NCBI RefSeq assembly: GCF_014204865.1
Contig: NZ_JACHMG010000001.1
Location: 6,350,501 to 6,414,500, forward strand
Direction: 5' to 3'
Length of the DNA: 64,000 nucleotides
Source: Amycolatopsis jiangsuensis
Lineage (GTDB): Bacteria; Actinomycetota; Actinomycetes; Mycobacteriales; Pseudonocardiaceae
Below are positions 1-7,884 of the stretch, in pieces (within the stretch, counting starts at the first letter, position 1; each line of letters starts with the position of its first letter). The translations under genes and the position numbers were made by a program. The notes under the pieces were generated by a model. The model did not search any database and was not told the DNA's origin. It saw nothing but the letters and a program-made list of their open reading frames with translations.

Positions 1-1
1 G

Positions 2-940
2 GGGCAGCCCGCGCCGGATCGTGACGCGAGCAACGACTCCGGCCCTGATCCCCGGGCACGGAGCCAGAAACCCCCGCCGGAGAAGAACCCGCCGTCTTCG
101 CCACCCGCGGTGCCGGCGAGTCCACCGGGCGCGCCACCGGGAGTGTCGGCCACCGGAGCTTCCGGTTCGGCGACGGTCGGCTGGGGTGCCGCGGCGAGCA
201 ACCGCGCCACCGTGACGTCCTACCGGATCAGCTGGGCCGGCGGCTCGAAGACCGTGGGCGGCGGCACCCGCAAGACCACGGTTTCCGGGCTCACCAACGG
301 AACTCGCTACACGTTCACGGTCGTCGCGGTGAACCGGGCGGGCACCGGGCCGGGAGCGTCCGCGTCGGCGACTCCGGCCGCAGCGGCGTCCGCGCCGTCG
401 CTGACCGCGACCCGCAGTGGCAGCGGGGTGTCGCTTTCCTGGAGCCGTCCGGAACTCGGCGGCGGGACACTGGTGCGCTACGAGGTTTCCGCCACTGGCC
501 TCGGTACCAAGAACGTTTCCGGGACCAGCACGTCCTACTCCGGGCTCAGTGCGGGGAAGTCCTACACCTTCACCGTGCGCGCGGTGACCAAGACGCCGGA
601 CGGGAACACCCTCGACGGCGCGGCGAGTTCGAAGAGCGTCCGGATTCCGGCGCAGGACGTCAAGATCGCCCAAGGCGAGCCGACTTCCACCAGCAACTGC
701 GACGAGAACTGTTACCGGGTGAACGTGACGGTCACCGGTTTCCCGCCGAACAGCCGGCTTTCGATCCGGCTCAGCTCGGACAGCAACACCAATGTCGAGA
801 CCGAGCACGCCACCACCGGCGCCGACGGCTCGGTCACCTACACCGAACTCGACTACGACCAGCCGGGCCAGACGGTCTGGGTGACCGTGACCGCCCCGGA
901 CGGCACCAGCGTCGAGTCCAACCACATCACCTGGAAATGA
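2..940 (+). CDS. Fibronectin type III repeat protein (5' end outside window)
   Basis: The frame is open from the first bases of the window, so this is the C-terminal part (about 312 residues) of a longer protein. It begins with a Pro/Lys/Ser-rich linker, followed by two FN3 domains (each ending in a Y-T-F-T-V strand) and a C-terminal beta domain with a close Cys pair (C-D-E-N-C). FN3 repeats usually mediate carbohydrate or protein contacts outside the cell. It ends 4 bases before the MoxR gene, so it is probably co-transcribed with MoxR, DUF58 and the transglutaminase-like gene. Whether the missing N-terminus has a signal peptide or membrane segment cannot be seen. Confidence 0.8.
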   Translation, partial: GQPAPDRDASNDSGPDPRARSQKPPPEKNPPSSPPAVPASPPGAPPGVSATGASGSATVGWGAAASNRATVTSYRISWAGGSKTVGGGTRKTTVSGLTNGTRYTFTVVAVNRAGTGPGASASATPAAAASAPSLTATRSGSGVSLSWSRPELGGGTLVRYEVSATGLGTKNVSGTSTSYSGLSAGKSYTFTVRAVTKTPDGNTLDGAASSKSVRIPAQDVKIAQGEPTSTSNCDENCYRVNVTVTGFPPNSRLSIRLSSDSNTNVETEHATTGADGSVTYTELDYDQPGQTVWVTVTAPDGTSVESNHITWK

Positions 941-944
941 GCCG

Positions 945-1907
945 ATGACCCCAGCACTGCCGCCCGGCACCGTCTACGAGCGCATCGCGGCGAATGTCCA
1001 CAGTGTCCTGCGTGGCAAGCCTCAGGTGGTGCGGCTCGCGATCGCCGCGCTGTTCGCCGAGGGGCACCTGCTCGTCGAGGACGTGCCGGGCGTCGGCAAG
1101 ACGACGCTGGCCCGCTGCCTCGCACGCAGTATCGGCGGTTCGTGGAACCGCATCCAGTTCACCCCGGACCTGCTGCCCGGTGACATCACCGGCGTGCCGG
1201 TCTACCACCAGCACGCCGAACGATTCGAGTTCCACCCCGGCGGGATCTTCGCGAACATCGTGGTCGCCGACGAGATCAACCGCGGCACCCCGAAAACGCA
1301 GTCCGCGCTGCTGGAGGTGATGGCCGAGCGGACGGTGACGGTGGACGCGGTGCGGCACGAGGTGCCGCGTCCGTTCCTGGTCGTGGCCACGCAGAACCCG
1401 ATCGAGATGGCCGGGACCTACCGGCTGCCCGAGGCCCAGCTGGACCGCTTCCTGATGCGGCTGGAGGTGGGGTACCCGGATCTGGCCAGCGAGGTCATGG
1501 TGATCATGGGCGAGTGTGCCGGCGTCGGCCCGGACGAGCTGTCGCCGGTGGTCGATCTGCCGACGGTGCAGCAGACGATCACCCAGGTCCGTTCGGCGCA
1601 CGTCGACCGCGCGGTCTGCGAGTACGCCGCCCGGCTCGCCGCCGCGACCCGCGAGCACGCCGCCTTGCGCTACGGCGCCAGCCCACGGGGCAGCATCGCG
1701 CTGATCCGCGCCGCGCAAGCGCTTGCGGCCACCTACGGCCGCGCGTTCGTGACCCCGGACGACGTCAAGGAGGTCGCCCACCCGGTACTGGCGCACCGGC
1801 TGATCCTCACCACCGACGCGGAACTGCACGACCGCAACCCGGCGACCGTCGTCGACGAGGTCCTGAACGCGACCCCGGCCCCGGCCGCGAGCGGAGCGGG
1901 AGCCTGA
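945..1907 (+). CDS. MoxR-family AAA+ ATPase
   Basis: A 320-residue AAA+ protein of the MoxR type, chaperone-like ATPases thought to help assemble or activate metal- or envelope-associated complexes. Walker A is DVPGVGKTT (46-54), Walker B VVADE (106-110), sensor 1 ATQNP (148-152), followed by LPEAQLDRF (161-169). Length is typical. The stop overlaps the next start (ATGA). MoxR followed by DUF58 and a transglutaminase-like membrane protein is a widespread conserved trio in actinobacteria; the substrate of the ATPase is unknown. Confidence 0.93.
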   Translation: MTPALPPGTVYERIAANVHSVLRGKPQVVRLAIAALFAEGHLLVEDVPGVGKTTLARCLARSIGGSWNRIQFTPDLLPGDITGVPVYHQHAERFEFHPGGIFANIVVADEINRGTPKTQSALLEVMAERTVTVDAVRHEVPRPFLVVATQNPIEMAGTYRLPEAQLDRFLMRLEVGYPDLASEVMVIMGECAGVGPDELSPVVDLPTVQQTITQVRSAHVDRAVCEYAARLAAATREHAALRYGASPRGSIALIRAAQALAATYGRAFVTPDDVKEVAHPVLAHRLILTTDAELHDRNPATVVDEVLNATPAPAASGAGA

Positions 1908-3223
1908 TGCCCGGGCCGGCGGAGCGTGACGCCGGGGGTTCGGTCGCGGGACCGTCCGGGCGCGGTGCCGGAGGTTCGGTAGCCGGACCGGCGGGGCCGT
2001 CGAAGGGTGGCGCCGGGGACTCGGCTCCGCGGCTGACTCGGCGTGATGCCGGAAGTTCAGCACCGCGGCCGCCCAAGCTGGGTGCCGGGGACTCGGTGCT
2101 CCGGCCGACCGGGCGGGGTGTCGGCGTCCTGGTGGCCACGGTCGGGCTGTTCGTGCTCGGGCAGGTCGCCGGGTTTCCGTTCTTCCTCGCCATTGCCGGT
2201 GCGGGGGCCGGGGTGCTCGTCTCGGCGGTCGCGGTGACCGGGCGGCGGCCGCGGGTCGCGGTCGCCCGTGAGGTGTATCCGGACCGGGTCGAGCGCGGCC
2301 GTCCGGCGTTCGCGCGGTTGCGCGTGCACAATCCGACCGGACGCAGGCAGGCCGCGTTCAGCGCGGTGGACACCATCGGCCCCGCCGGCCAGGCCGTCCG
2401 GGTGCGCGCGTTGCCGCCGAACGCGGAAGCCGTGCACCACTACGAACTCCCGACGACCCGGCGGGGCAGGCACCAGGTCGGCCCGCTCACGCTCGACCGC
2501 GGTGATCCGCTCGGGCTCGGAAACCGCCGGCTCACCACCGGGGAAACCGCGACGTTGTGGGTGTATCCGCGCGTCCACGTGCTGCGGGTGCCCGAGGGCG
2601 GCAGGCCCCGGCACCACCACGAGGGCGCGGCGGTCGACGAACGGTTGCGCGGTTCGTTCGACCTGCGTGAGGTGCGCGAGTACGTGCCCGGTGACGAAGT
2701 CCGGCACCTGCACTGGAAAGCGACCGCGCGGACCGGGCAGCTGATGGTTCGCGACTACGTCGATCCGGACCAGCCGCGGTTCACGACCGTGCTGGACACC
2801 CGGCTGACCGGGCCGCTGCTGGAAGAGGCGGTGGACCTCGCCGCCTCATTGGTCGCCGCCGCGGCGGGGGCCGATCAGCCGGTGCGGCTGGTCACCCCGG
2901 GCGGGCTCGACGTGGACACCGGCGGCGGCACCGTCGCGTCGCGTCGGCTGCTCGACGCGCTGTGCGAGGTGGCGCCCTCCGGTGGCGCCGCGTTAGTGCC
3001 TGACGAACTGCTCCGCTCCGGGGTCGGCGGACTGGCCGTGGTCACCGCTGGCGCCGGGCTCGCGGACCGGGCCGCGCTGGCCGCGCTGCGCGGCCGGTAC
3101 TCGCCGGTCACCGTGTTCGTGCTCGGCGAAGCCGGCCCGCTCGCCGGGATCCCCGGCGCGACGGTGCTTCCTGCCGCTGACGCCGCCGAGGCGGCCCGCC
3201 GGTGGAACGCGATCACCCGATGA
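1907..3223 (+). CDS. DUF58 domain protein (MoxR partner)
   Basis: Start chosen at the ATG overlapping the moxR stop (ATGA), giving 438 residues. The first ~65 residues are a low-complexity Gly/Ser/Ala/Pro stretch with imperfect repeats of G-G-S-V-A-G-P. Two hydrophobic helices follow (about 68-110), then a beta-rich domain and the DUF58 signature R-E-Y-V-P-G-D-E-V-R-H-L-H-W-K-A-T-A-R. DUF58 proteins have a vWA-like fold and are almost always coded next to MoxR. The repetitive N-terminal extension is not part of the usual family core. The stop overlaps the next start. Confidence 0.9.
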   Translation: MPGPAERDAGGSVAGPSGRGAGGSVAGPAGPSKGGAGDSAPRLTRRDAGSSAPRPPKLGAGDSVLRPTGRGVGVLVATVGLFVLGQVAGFPFFLAIAGAGAGVLVSAVAVTGRRPRVAVAREVYPDRVERGRPAFARLRVHNPTGRRQAAFSAVDTIGPAGQAVRVRALPPNAEAVHHYELPTTRRGRHQVGPLTLDRGDPLGLGNRRLTTGETATLWVYPRVHVLRVPEGGRPRHHHEGAAVDERLRGSFDLREVREYVPGDEVRHLHWKATARTGQLMVRDYVDPDQPRFTTVLDTRLTGPLLEEAVDLAASLVAAAAGADQPVRLVTPGGLDVDTGGGTVASRRLLDALCEVAPSGGAALVPDELLRSGVGGLAVVTAGAGLADRAALAALRGRYSPVTVFVLGEAGPLAGIPGATVLPAADAAEAARRWNAITR

Positions 3224-5280
3224 GTCCACAATGGACGAGACGGTCCGCGACCGCGCTCGTGCTGCTCGCCACCGGCCTTGCCGGGCTGTTGTTCACGCCG
3301 GTCTTCGGCGCCGGTGCGCTCGCGTTGCCGATCGTCGTGGTGCTGGTCGTGTGCTTCGCGGTCGCCGAGCTGTGTACCCGGGCGAGTGCGCTCGCGCCGT
3401 GGCGGCCGGTGCTCGCCCTCGTCGTCGGGCTGCTCGCGCTGGGAGTGCTGGAATTCGGCTTCACAGCGCAGCTGGCGGGCGGCCTGCTCGACGGTGTCAC
3501 GCAGTCCTGGCAGCTGACCCTGCAGTCGACCTGGCCCGCGCGGCCGGATCCGGAACTACTGCTGTTCGTGCCGCTGGCTGTGCTGTTCGCATCGGTGCTG
3601 GGTGTGGAACTGCTGCGCCGCCCGGCGGTGGCGCTGGTGCCGGGGCTCGCGGTCGCGGGGTTGAGCCAGGCCTACGTCGCGCTGTCCGGTGCGGTGGCCA
3701 CGGCTGCCGGGCTCGCCTACGTCCTCGTGGCCGGAGCGCTTCTGCTGGTGACCCGTGGCCAGGGCAGCCGTCCGGTGCTGCTGGTGCCGATGGTGGTGCT
3801 GGCGGTGGTCGTTTCGGTGGGGCTCACGGCATTCGACCAAGGCACCCAGCCGCCGGCCGCGCTGCACCACGAAGCCGCGCCGCTGCCGCCGCTGCGCGTT
3901 GACGATCCGCTCGACCAGATCGCGGAGCGGCTCACGCATCCGGCCACCCCGGTGTTCAGCTATTCCGGGGCCACCCAGGTCGATCGCTGGCGGATGGCCG
4001 TGCTCGACGACTTCGACGGCGTCACCTGGCGGGCCGAAGACGGCTACCGGCGTCTCGGTGCCTCGCTCGGCGAGGCGGCCCAGCACGCGCGGATCACCGT
4101 GCCCGCCTCGACCGACGGCCCGTGGTTGCCGAGCCAGCCCGAACCGGCGTCGGTGACCGGCATCGCGCCGCTGGTCGACCCGGGCACCGGGGTGCTTCTG
4201 CTGCCCGGCCGCAGCGGTCCGGTCAGCTACGACCTCGGCTGGCGGGAGCCGCGCGTTCCCGGTGCCCTCGTGGACGCCGGGATCGATCCGGACGCGGTGA
4301 CCGGCGGCCTCGGTCAGGTCCCTGCCGGAGTGGCGGACCTGGCCGGCAAGGCGACCGGCGGCCTGCGTCCGTCGTTCCGTTCCGCGTTGCAGCTCGAGCG
4401 TTACCTCAGCGAGAACTACCGGCTCGCGAACGGGCCCGCGCTGCCCACCGGCAGCGGCTGGGCGCAGCTGCGCACGTTCCTGTTCGGCACGAAAGCCGGT
4501 ACCAGTGAGCAGTTCGCCGCGGCGTACGTCGCGCTGGCCAGGATCACCGGCATCCCGGCCCGGCTCGCGGTCGGTTTCCGGGCTCCGGGCGCGACTTCCG
4601 GGACCGTCCACAATGGTGACGTGTTCGCCTGGCCGGAGGTGGCCGTCGCGGGCGCCGGCTGGGTGCCGCTGGATCCGGCACGGACCGCCGCGAACGGTTC
4701 CGGCCAGGCCGCGGGCCGGCTGGCGCAGGTGACCGCGCAGGCGCGGGCCGCGTTGCCGCCTCCGCCGCAGCTGCACGATCCGGACGTACCGAAGGACGAT
4801 ACGGCCGCGGCGGAGGACGGGGCCACCGGCTCGTGGCTGCCGATCGCGCTTTTGTGGCTGCTCGTCGGGCTGGCCGGGGTGCTGGTGCTACTGGTGCTTG
4901 CGATCCCGTTGCTGCGAAAGGTTCGCACGGCTCGCCGACGCCGGCGAACCGGCGCGGACGGGGTCGTCGCGGCGTGGCGGGAAGCGCGGGATCTCTTGCG
5001 CGCACGCGGTGTGGCCGTACCACCCGGCGCGACCGTGCGTGATCTCGCTGCACTCATCCCATCTACAGTGGACAGTTCGGTCAGAGAAGGGCTGGAGTGG
5101 CTGGCGCGGCAGGTGGATGTCGCACTGTGGTCGGGTGCGGCGACCGACGGCGCGGCGGTCGACCAGGCCTGGACCGCGGTACAAGCGATCCACAAAGGAC
5201 TGTCCGGAGCGCCGTTGCGTGTCCGGCTGCGGGCCGCGTTCGAAATCGGCAGCCTGCGCCCGGTACCGCAGCCGCGCTGA
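3220..5280 (+). CDS. Transglutaminase-fold membrane protein, catalytic Cys and His absent
   Basis: 686 residues from the ATG overlapping the DUF58 stop; an in-frame GTG at 3202 is possible but lies inside DUF58. An N-terminal bundle of about six membrane helices (TgpA/DUF3488-like) is followed by an extracytoplasmic transglutaminase-like domain, another membrane helix (about 533-555) and a cytoplasmic tail. The Cys motif reads G-T-S-E-Q-F-A, with Ser429 where family enzymes have Cys. The His motif reads D-V-F-A-W-P-E-V, with Phe469 where H-A-W is usual. It is therefore probably not a classical Cys-His-Asp enzyme, perhaps a binding module. It is the last gene of the MoxR unit. Confidence 0.88.
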   Translation: MSPQWTRRSATALVLLATGLAGLLFTPVFGAGALALPIVVVLVVCFAVAELCTRASALAPWRPVLALVVGLLALGVLEFGFTAQLAGGLLDGVTQSWQLTLQSTWPARPDPELLLFVPLAVLFASVLGVELLRRPAVALVPGLAVAGLSQAYVALSGAVATAAGLAYVLVAGALLLVTRGQGSRPVLLVPMVVLAVVVSVGLTAFDQGTQPPAALHHEAAPLPPLRVDDPLDQIAERLTHPATPVFSYSGATQVDRWRMAVLDDFDGVTWRAEDGYRRLGASLGEAAQHARITVPASTDGPWLPSQPEPASVTGIAPLVDPGTGVLLLPGRSGPVSYDLGWREPRVPGALVDAGIDPDAVTGGLGQVPAGVADLAGKATGGLRPSFRSALQLERYLSENYRLANGPALPTGSGWAQLRTFLFGTKAGTSEQFAAAYVALARITGIPARLAVGFRAPGATSGTVHNGDVFAWPEVAVAGAGWVPLDPARTAANGSGQAAGRLAQVTAQARAALPPPPQLHDPDVPKDDTAAAEDGATGSWLPIALLWLLVGLAGVLVLLVLAIPLLRKVRTARRRRRTGADGVVAAWREARDLLRARGVAVPPGATVRDLAALIPSTVDSSVREGLEWLARQVDVALWSGAATDGAAVDQAWTAVQAIHKGLSGAPLRVRLRAAFEIGSLRPVPQPR

Positions 5281-5346
5281 AGAACACCATCACCGGCGGC
5301 ACTGATCCGCCGCCCCGCGTTCCCGAGCGGACCGGCGCTTGTGTGC

Positions 5347-5380
5347 GTCGCGCAGGTGGGACCGGTCCCACTTGCGCGAC
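5347..5380. promoter_or_regulatory. 34-bp palindrome with LacI-type operator core
   Basis: The arms GTCGCGCAGGTGGGACC and GGTCCCACTTGCGCGAC (17 + 17) differ from perfect symmetry at one base pair. The centre, TGGGACCGGTCCCA (5357-5370), has the 14-bp, CG-centred form of LacI-family operators, such as the CebR-type TGGGAGCGCTCCCA. It lies about 40 bases upstream of the GH16-like gene, as expected for sugar-responsive repression. No LacI-family gene is in the window. Confidence 0.6.
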
Positions 5381-5411
5381 GGCACAGTGCCGGAGACCAA
5401 GGAGGGAACAC

Positions 5412-6620
5412 ATGTACCTGCGGCGAGTGTTTTGCGGCCTGGCGGCCGTGCTTCTCTCGGCCGGCCTGACGGGGGTCTCCGGAACCGCCGCGGCGGCGGA
5501 ACCACCACTGCCGGTCAGCGCGGTGACAGCCAGCGACGACGATGGCAACGTCGCGGCCAACACCATCGACGGCGACCTCGGCACCCGCTGGTCGGCCGAA
5601 GGTGACGGGGTATGGATCCAGTACGACCTCGGCTCCGCGCAGACCGTCGGGTCGGTCGCCATCGCCTGGCACCAGGGGGACACCAGGCGCAACACGTTCG
5701 ACGTGCAGCTGTCCGCGGACGCTTCGTCCTGGACCACCGTGCTGCGCGGAGAGGTTTCCAGCGGCAGCACCCTCGAGCCGCAGACCTACGACTTCCCCGA
5801 CGGAACCGGCCGCTACCTGCGCGTTGTCGGGCACGGCAACACCGGCAACGACTGGACCAGCATCACCGAAACGGCCGTGCAGGGCGCCGGCTCGGAGCAA
5901 CCGGGAGACGACCGGACCCAGGCGGCGGTGCGCTACGGCTGGGGAACCCCGCTGCCGATCTCGGACGAGTTCGGCTACACCGGTCCGGTGGACCCGCAGA
6001 AGTGGGACGTGCCCAAGGGCGACGAGGGCGGTACTGCCGGGTGCTGGGAGGGGCACAGCGGCCACGGCCGCCGGTGCGCCAAGAACAGCACGGTGGCCGA
6101 CGGCATCATGACCATGCGTGGTGAGGCCGACGGGGACACCGGCTGGCTGGGGCAGAAGGAGGAGCGCCGGTACGGCCGGTGGGAGATCCGGTCCCGTTCG
6201 CGCAACACCGGAAGTTCCGGCGAGCTGTACCACGTTCTGCACCTGATCTGGCCGACCTCGGAGAACCGCCACGAGGATGGCGAGTACGACTGGGTCGAGT
6301 ACTCCGATCCCGGCGCGCAGTGCCTGCAGGCGTTCCTGCACTACCCGCAGAGCCCGTCGGACGAGAAGGAACACGAAGAGCAGTGCCCGGTCGACATGAC
6401 CCACTGGCACAACTTCGCGTTCGAATGGACCGAGGACGGGCTGGTCGGCTACGTCGACGGCGAGGAGTGGTTCCGGCGGTCCGGCGGTGCCGGTTCCGAC
6501 CGCGGCGACATCCAGGACATGCCCTCGGGTCACCTGAACATCCAGCTCGACAACTTCACCGGCGAGAGCGGCCTGCGTCCCGCGGTCTTCGAAGTCGACT
6601 GGGTCCGCGTCTACTCCTGA
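5412..6620 (+). CDS. Secreted GH16-like glycoside hydrolase with discoidin-type binding domain
   Basis: Start fixed by AAGGAGGG at 5399-5406; 402 residues. The N-terminus is a Sec signal peptide with a cleavage-like G-T-A-A-A-A-E region. Residues ~33-155 form an F5/8 type C (CBM32-like) domain, then a linker and a GH16-like concanavalin fold. The GH16 catalytic signature E-x-D-x-x-E is present as E-Y-D-W-V-E (Glu291, Asp293, Glu296), followed by D-M-T-H-W-H-N-F-A-F-E-W. Family members hydrolyse beta-1,3/1,4 glucans or galactans; exact specificity cannot be read. It is 33 bases before the PL7 gene, which carries a paralogous binding domain, so both likely serve breakdown of marine- or plant-type polysaccharide. 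Confidence 0.87.
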   Translation: MYLRRVFCGLAAVLLSAGLTGVSGTAAAAEPPLPVSAVTASDDDGNVAANTIDGDLGTRWSAEGDGVWIQYDLGSAQTVGSVAIAWHQGDTRRNTFDVQLSADASSWTTVLRGEVSSGSTLEPQTYDFPDGTGRYLRVVGHGNTGNDWTSITETAVQGAGSEQPGDDRTQAAVRYGWGTPLPISDEFGYTGPVDPQKWDVPKGDEGGTAGCWEGHSGHGRRCAKNSTVADGIMTMRGEADGDTGWLGQKEERRYGRWEIRSRSRNTGSSGELYHVLHLIWPTSENRHEDGEYDWVEYSDPGAQCLQAFLHYPQSPSDEKEHEEQCPVDMTHWHNFAFEWTEDGLVGYVDGEEWFRRSGGAGSDRGDIQDMPSGHLNIQLDNFTGESGLRPAVFEVDWVRVYS

Positions 6621-6653
6621 GCAATCTGTTGTGGGAACGAGAAGTGAGGAACG

Positions 6654-7814
6654 ATGAAAAGAGCTTGTCTCGCGGTGGCGACCGTGGCGCTCACGGCCGG
6701 ACTGGTGGGCTTCTCCGGAACCGCCGCGCTGGCCGCCGGGGCACCGTTGAAGATCGAGACGGTGACGGCCGGCGGGGACGACGGCAACGTCCCGGCGAAC
6801 ACCCAGGACGACGACCTGGAGACCCGGTGGTCCGACGAGGGTGACGGAGCGTGGATCCAGTTCGACCTGGGCTCCGCGCAGACCGTCGGATCGGTGTCGC
6901 TCGCCTGGCACCAGGGCGACACCCGGACCACGAGCTTCGAGGTCCGGCTTTCCGGCGACGGTTCTTCGTGGACCACCGCGGTGCCCCGCCGGAACAGCAG
7001 CGGCAGCACTTCCCAGCTGGAGAACTACGACTTCGCCGACGAATCCGCGCGCTACGTTCGCGTGGTCGGTTACGGCAATACGGTGAACGACTGGACAAGC
7101 ATCACCGAAGCGCGGGTGAACGGGGCCGACGGAGGCGGTGGCGGGAGCGACTGTGCCAATCCGGCCGACGTGCTGGACCTCCAGAACTGGTACCTCGGCC
7201 TGCCGATCGGCGAGAAGGAGCATCCGCAGAACGTCAAGCAGCCGGAGCTGGCGACGTATTCGGTCGACCCGTGGTTCCGCGCCACCGACGACTGCACGGC
7301 GGTGCAGTTCCGGGCCGCGGTCAACGGCGTGACCACCAGCGGATCCGACTACCCGCGGTCGGAACTGCGGGAGATGACCGACTCGGGCAAGGAGGAGGCC
7401 AGCTGGTCCTCGACCTCGGGCACGCACACCATGGTGATCGACGAGGCCATCACCGCGGCTCCCGAGGGGCGGCCCAACATCGTCGCCGGTCAGATCCACG
7501 GCAGCGACGACGACCTCTCGGTGTTCCGGCTGGAGGGCAGCAAGCTCTACGTCACCGACGAGGACGAGAAGCACACGCTGCTGACCAGCGACTACGAGCT
7601 GGGTACCCGGTTCCAGGCGAAGTTCGTGGTGAGCGACGGAAAGATCAAGGCCTACTACAACGGAGACCTGAAGGCCACGCTCTCGAAGAAGTTCAGCGGC
7701 GCCTACTTCAAGGCCGGGGCCTACACCCAGGCCAACTGTGAGAAGACCTCGCCCTGCAGCGACAGCAATTACGGCGAGGTGAAGATCTACGATCTGGATG
7801 TTTCCCACGAGTAG
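6654..7814 (+). CDS. Secreted PL7 alginate-lyase-like enzyme with discoidin-type binding domain
   Basis: 386 residues starting with a signal peptide (M-K-R-A-C-L-A-V-A, then A-L-A-A-G). Residues ~28-155 form an F5/8 type C domain closely similar to that of the upstream gene; a Gly linker leads to a polysaccharide lyase family 7 domain. The three PL7 signatures are present: R-S-E-L-R-E-M (Arg235), Q-I-H (Gln280, His282) and Y-F-K-A-G-A-Y-T-Q (Tyr357 the likely catalytic Tyr). PL7 enzymes cleave alginate, and some cleave related glucuronans, by beta-elimination. Probably co-transcribed with the GH16-like gene under the upstream LacI-type operator. Confidence 0.9.
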   Translation: MKRACLAVATVALTAGLVGFSGTAALAAGAPLKIETVTAGGDDGNVPANTQDDDLETRWSDEGDGAWIQFDLGSAQTVGSVSLAWHQGDTRTTSFEVRLSGDGSSWTTAVPRRNSSGSTSQLENYDFADESARYVRVVGYGNTVNDWTSITEARVNGADGGGGGSDCANPADVLDLQNWYLGLPIGEKEHPQNVKQPELATYSVDPWFRATDDCTAVQFRAAVNGVTTSGSDYPRSELREMTDSGKEEASWSSTSGTHTMVIDEAITAAPEGRPNIVAGQIHGSDDDLSVFRLEGSKLYVTDEDEKHTLLTSDYELGTRFQAKFVVSDGKIKAYYNGDLKATLSKKFSGAYFKAGAYTQANCEKTSPCSDSNYGEVKIYDLDVSHE

Positions 7815-7871
7815 GACGAGATCGAGGTGTCCCGGTCGCCGCGGACAATAGTGTGCGCGGGACGAAACCGC

Positions 7872-7884
7872 TAAACTACCCGGT
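7872..7884 (+). promoter_or_regulatory. Leaderless-type -10 element for the kinase gene
   Basis: TAAACT (7872-7877) followed by 7 bases and then the GTG start matches the TANNNT-N6-7-start arrangement of leaderless actinobacterial mRNAs. No convincing ribosome binding site precedes the GTG. No clear -35 was identified. Confidence 0.45.

Noticed and set aside
110..940. Start of the FN3 protein at the GTG at 110
   Set aside because: The frame is open to base 2 and has no ribosome binding site at 110; the gene is cut by the window edge.
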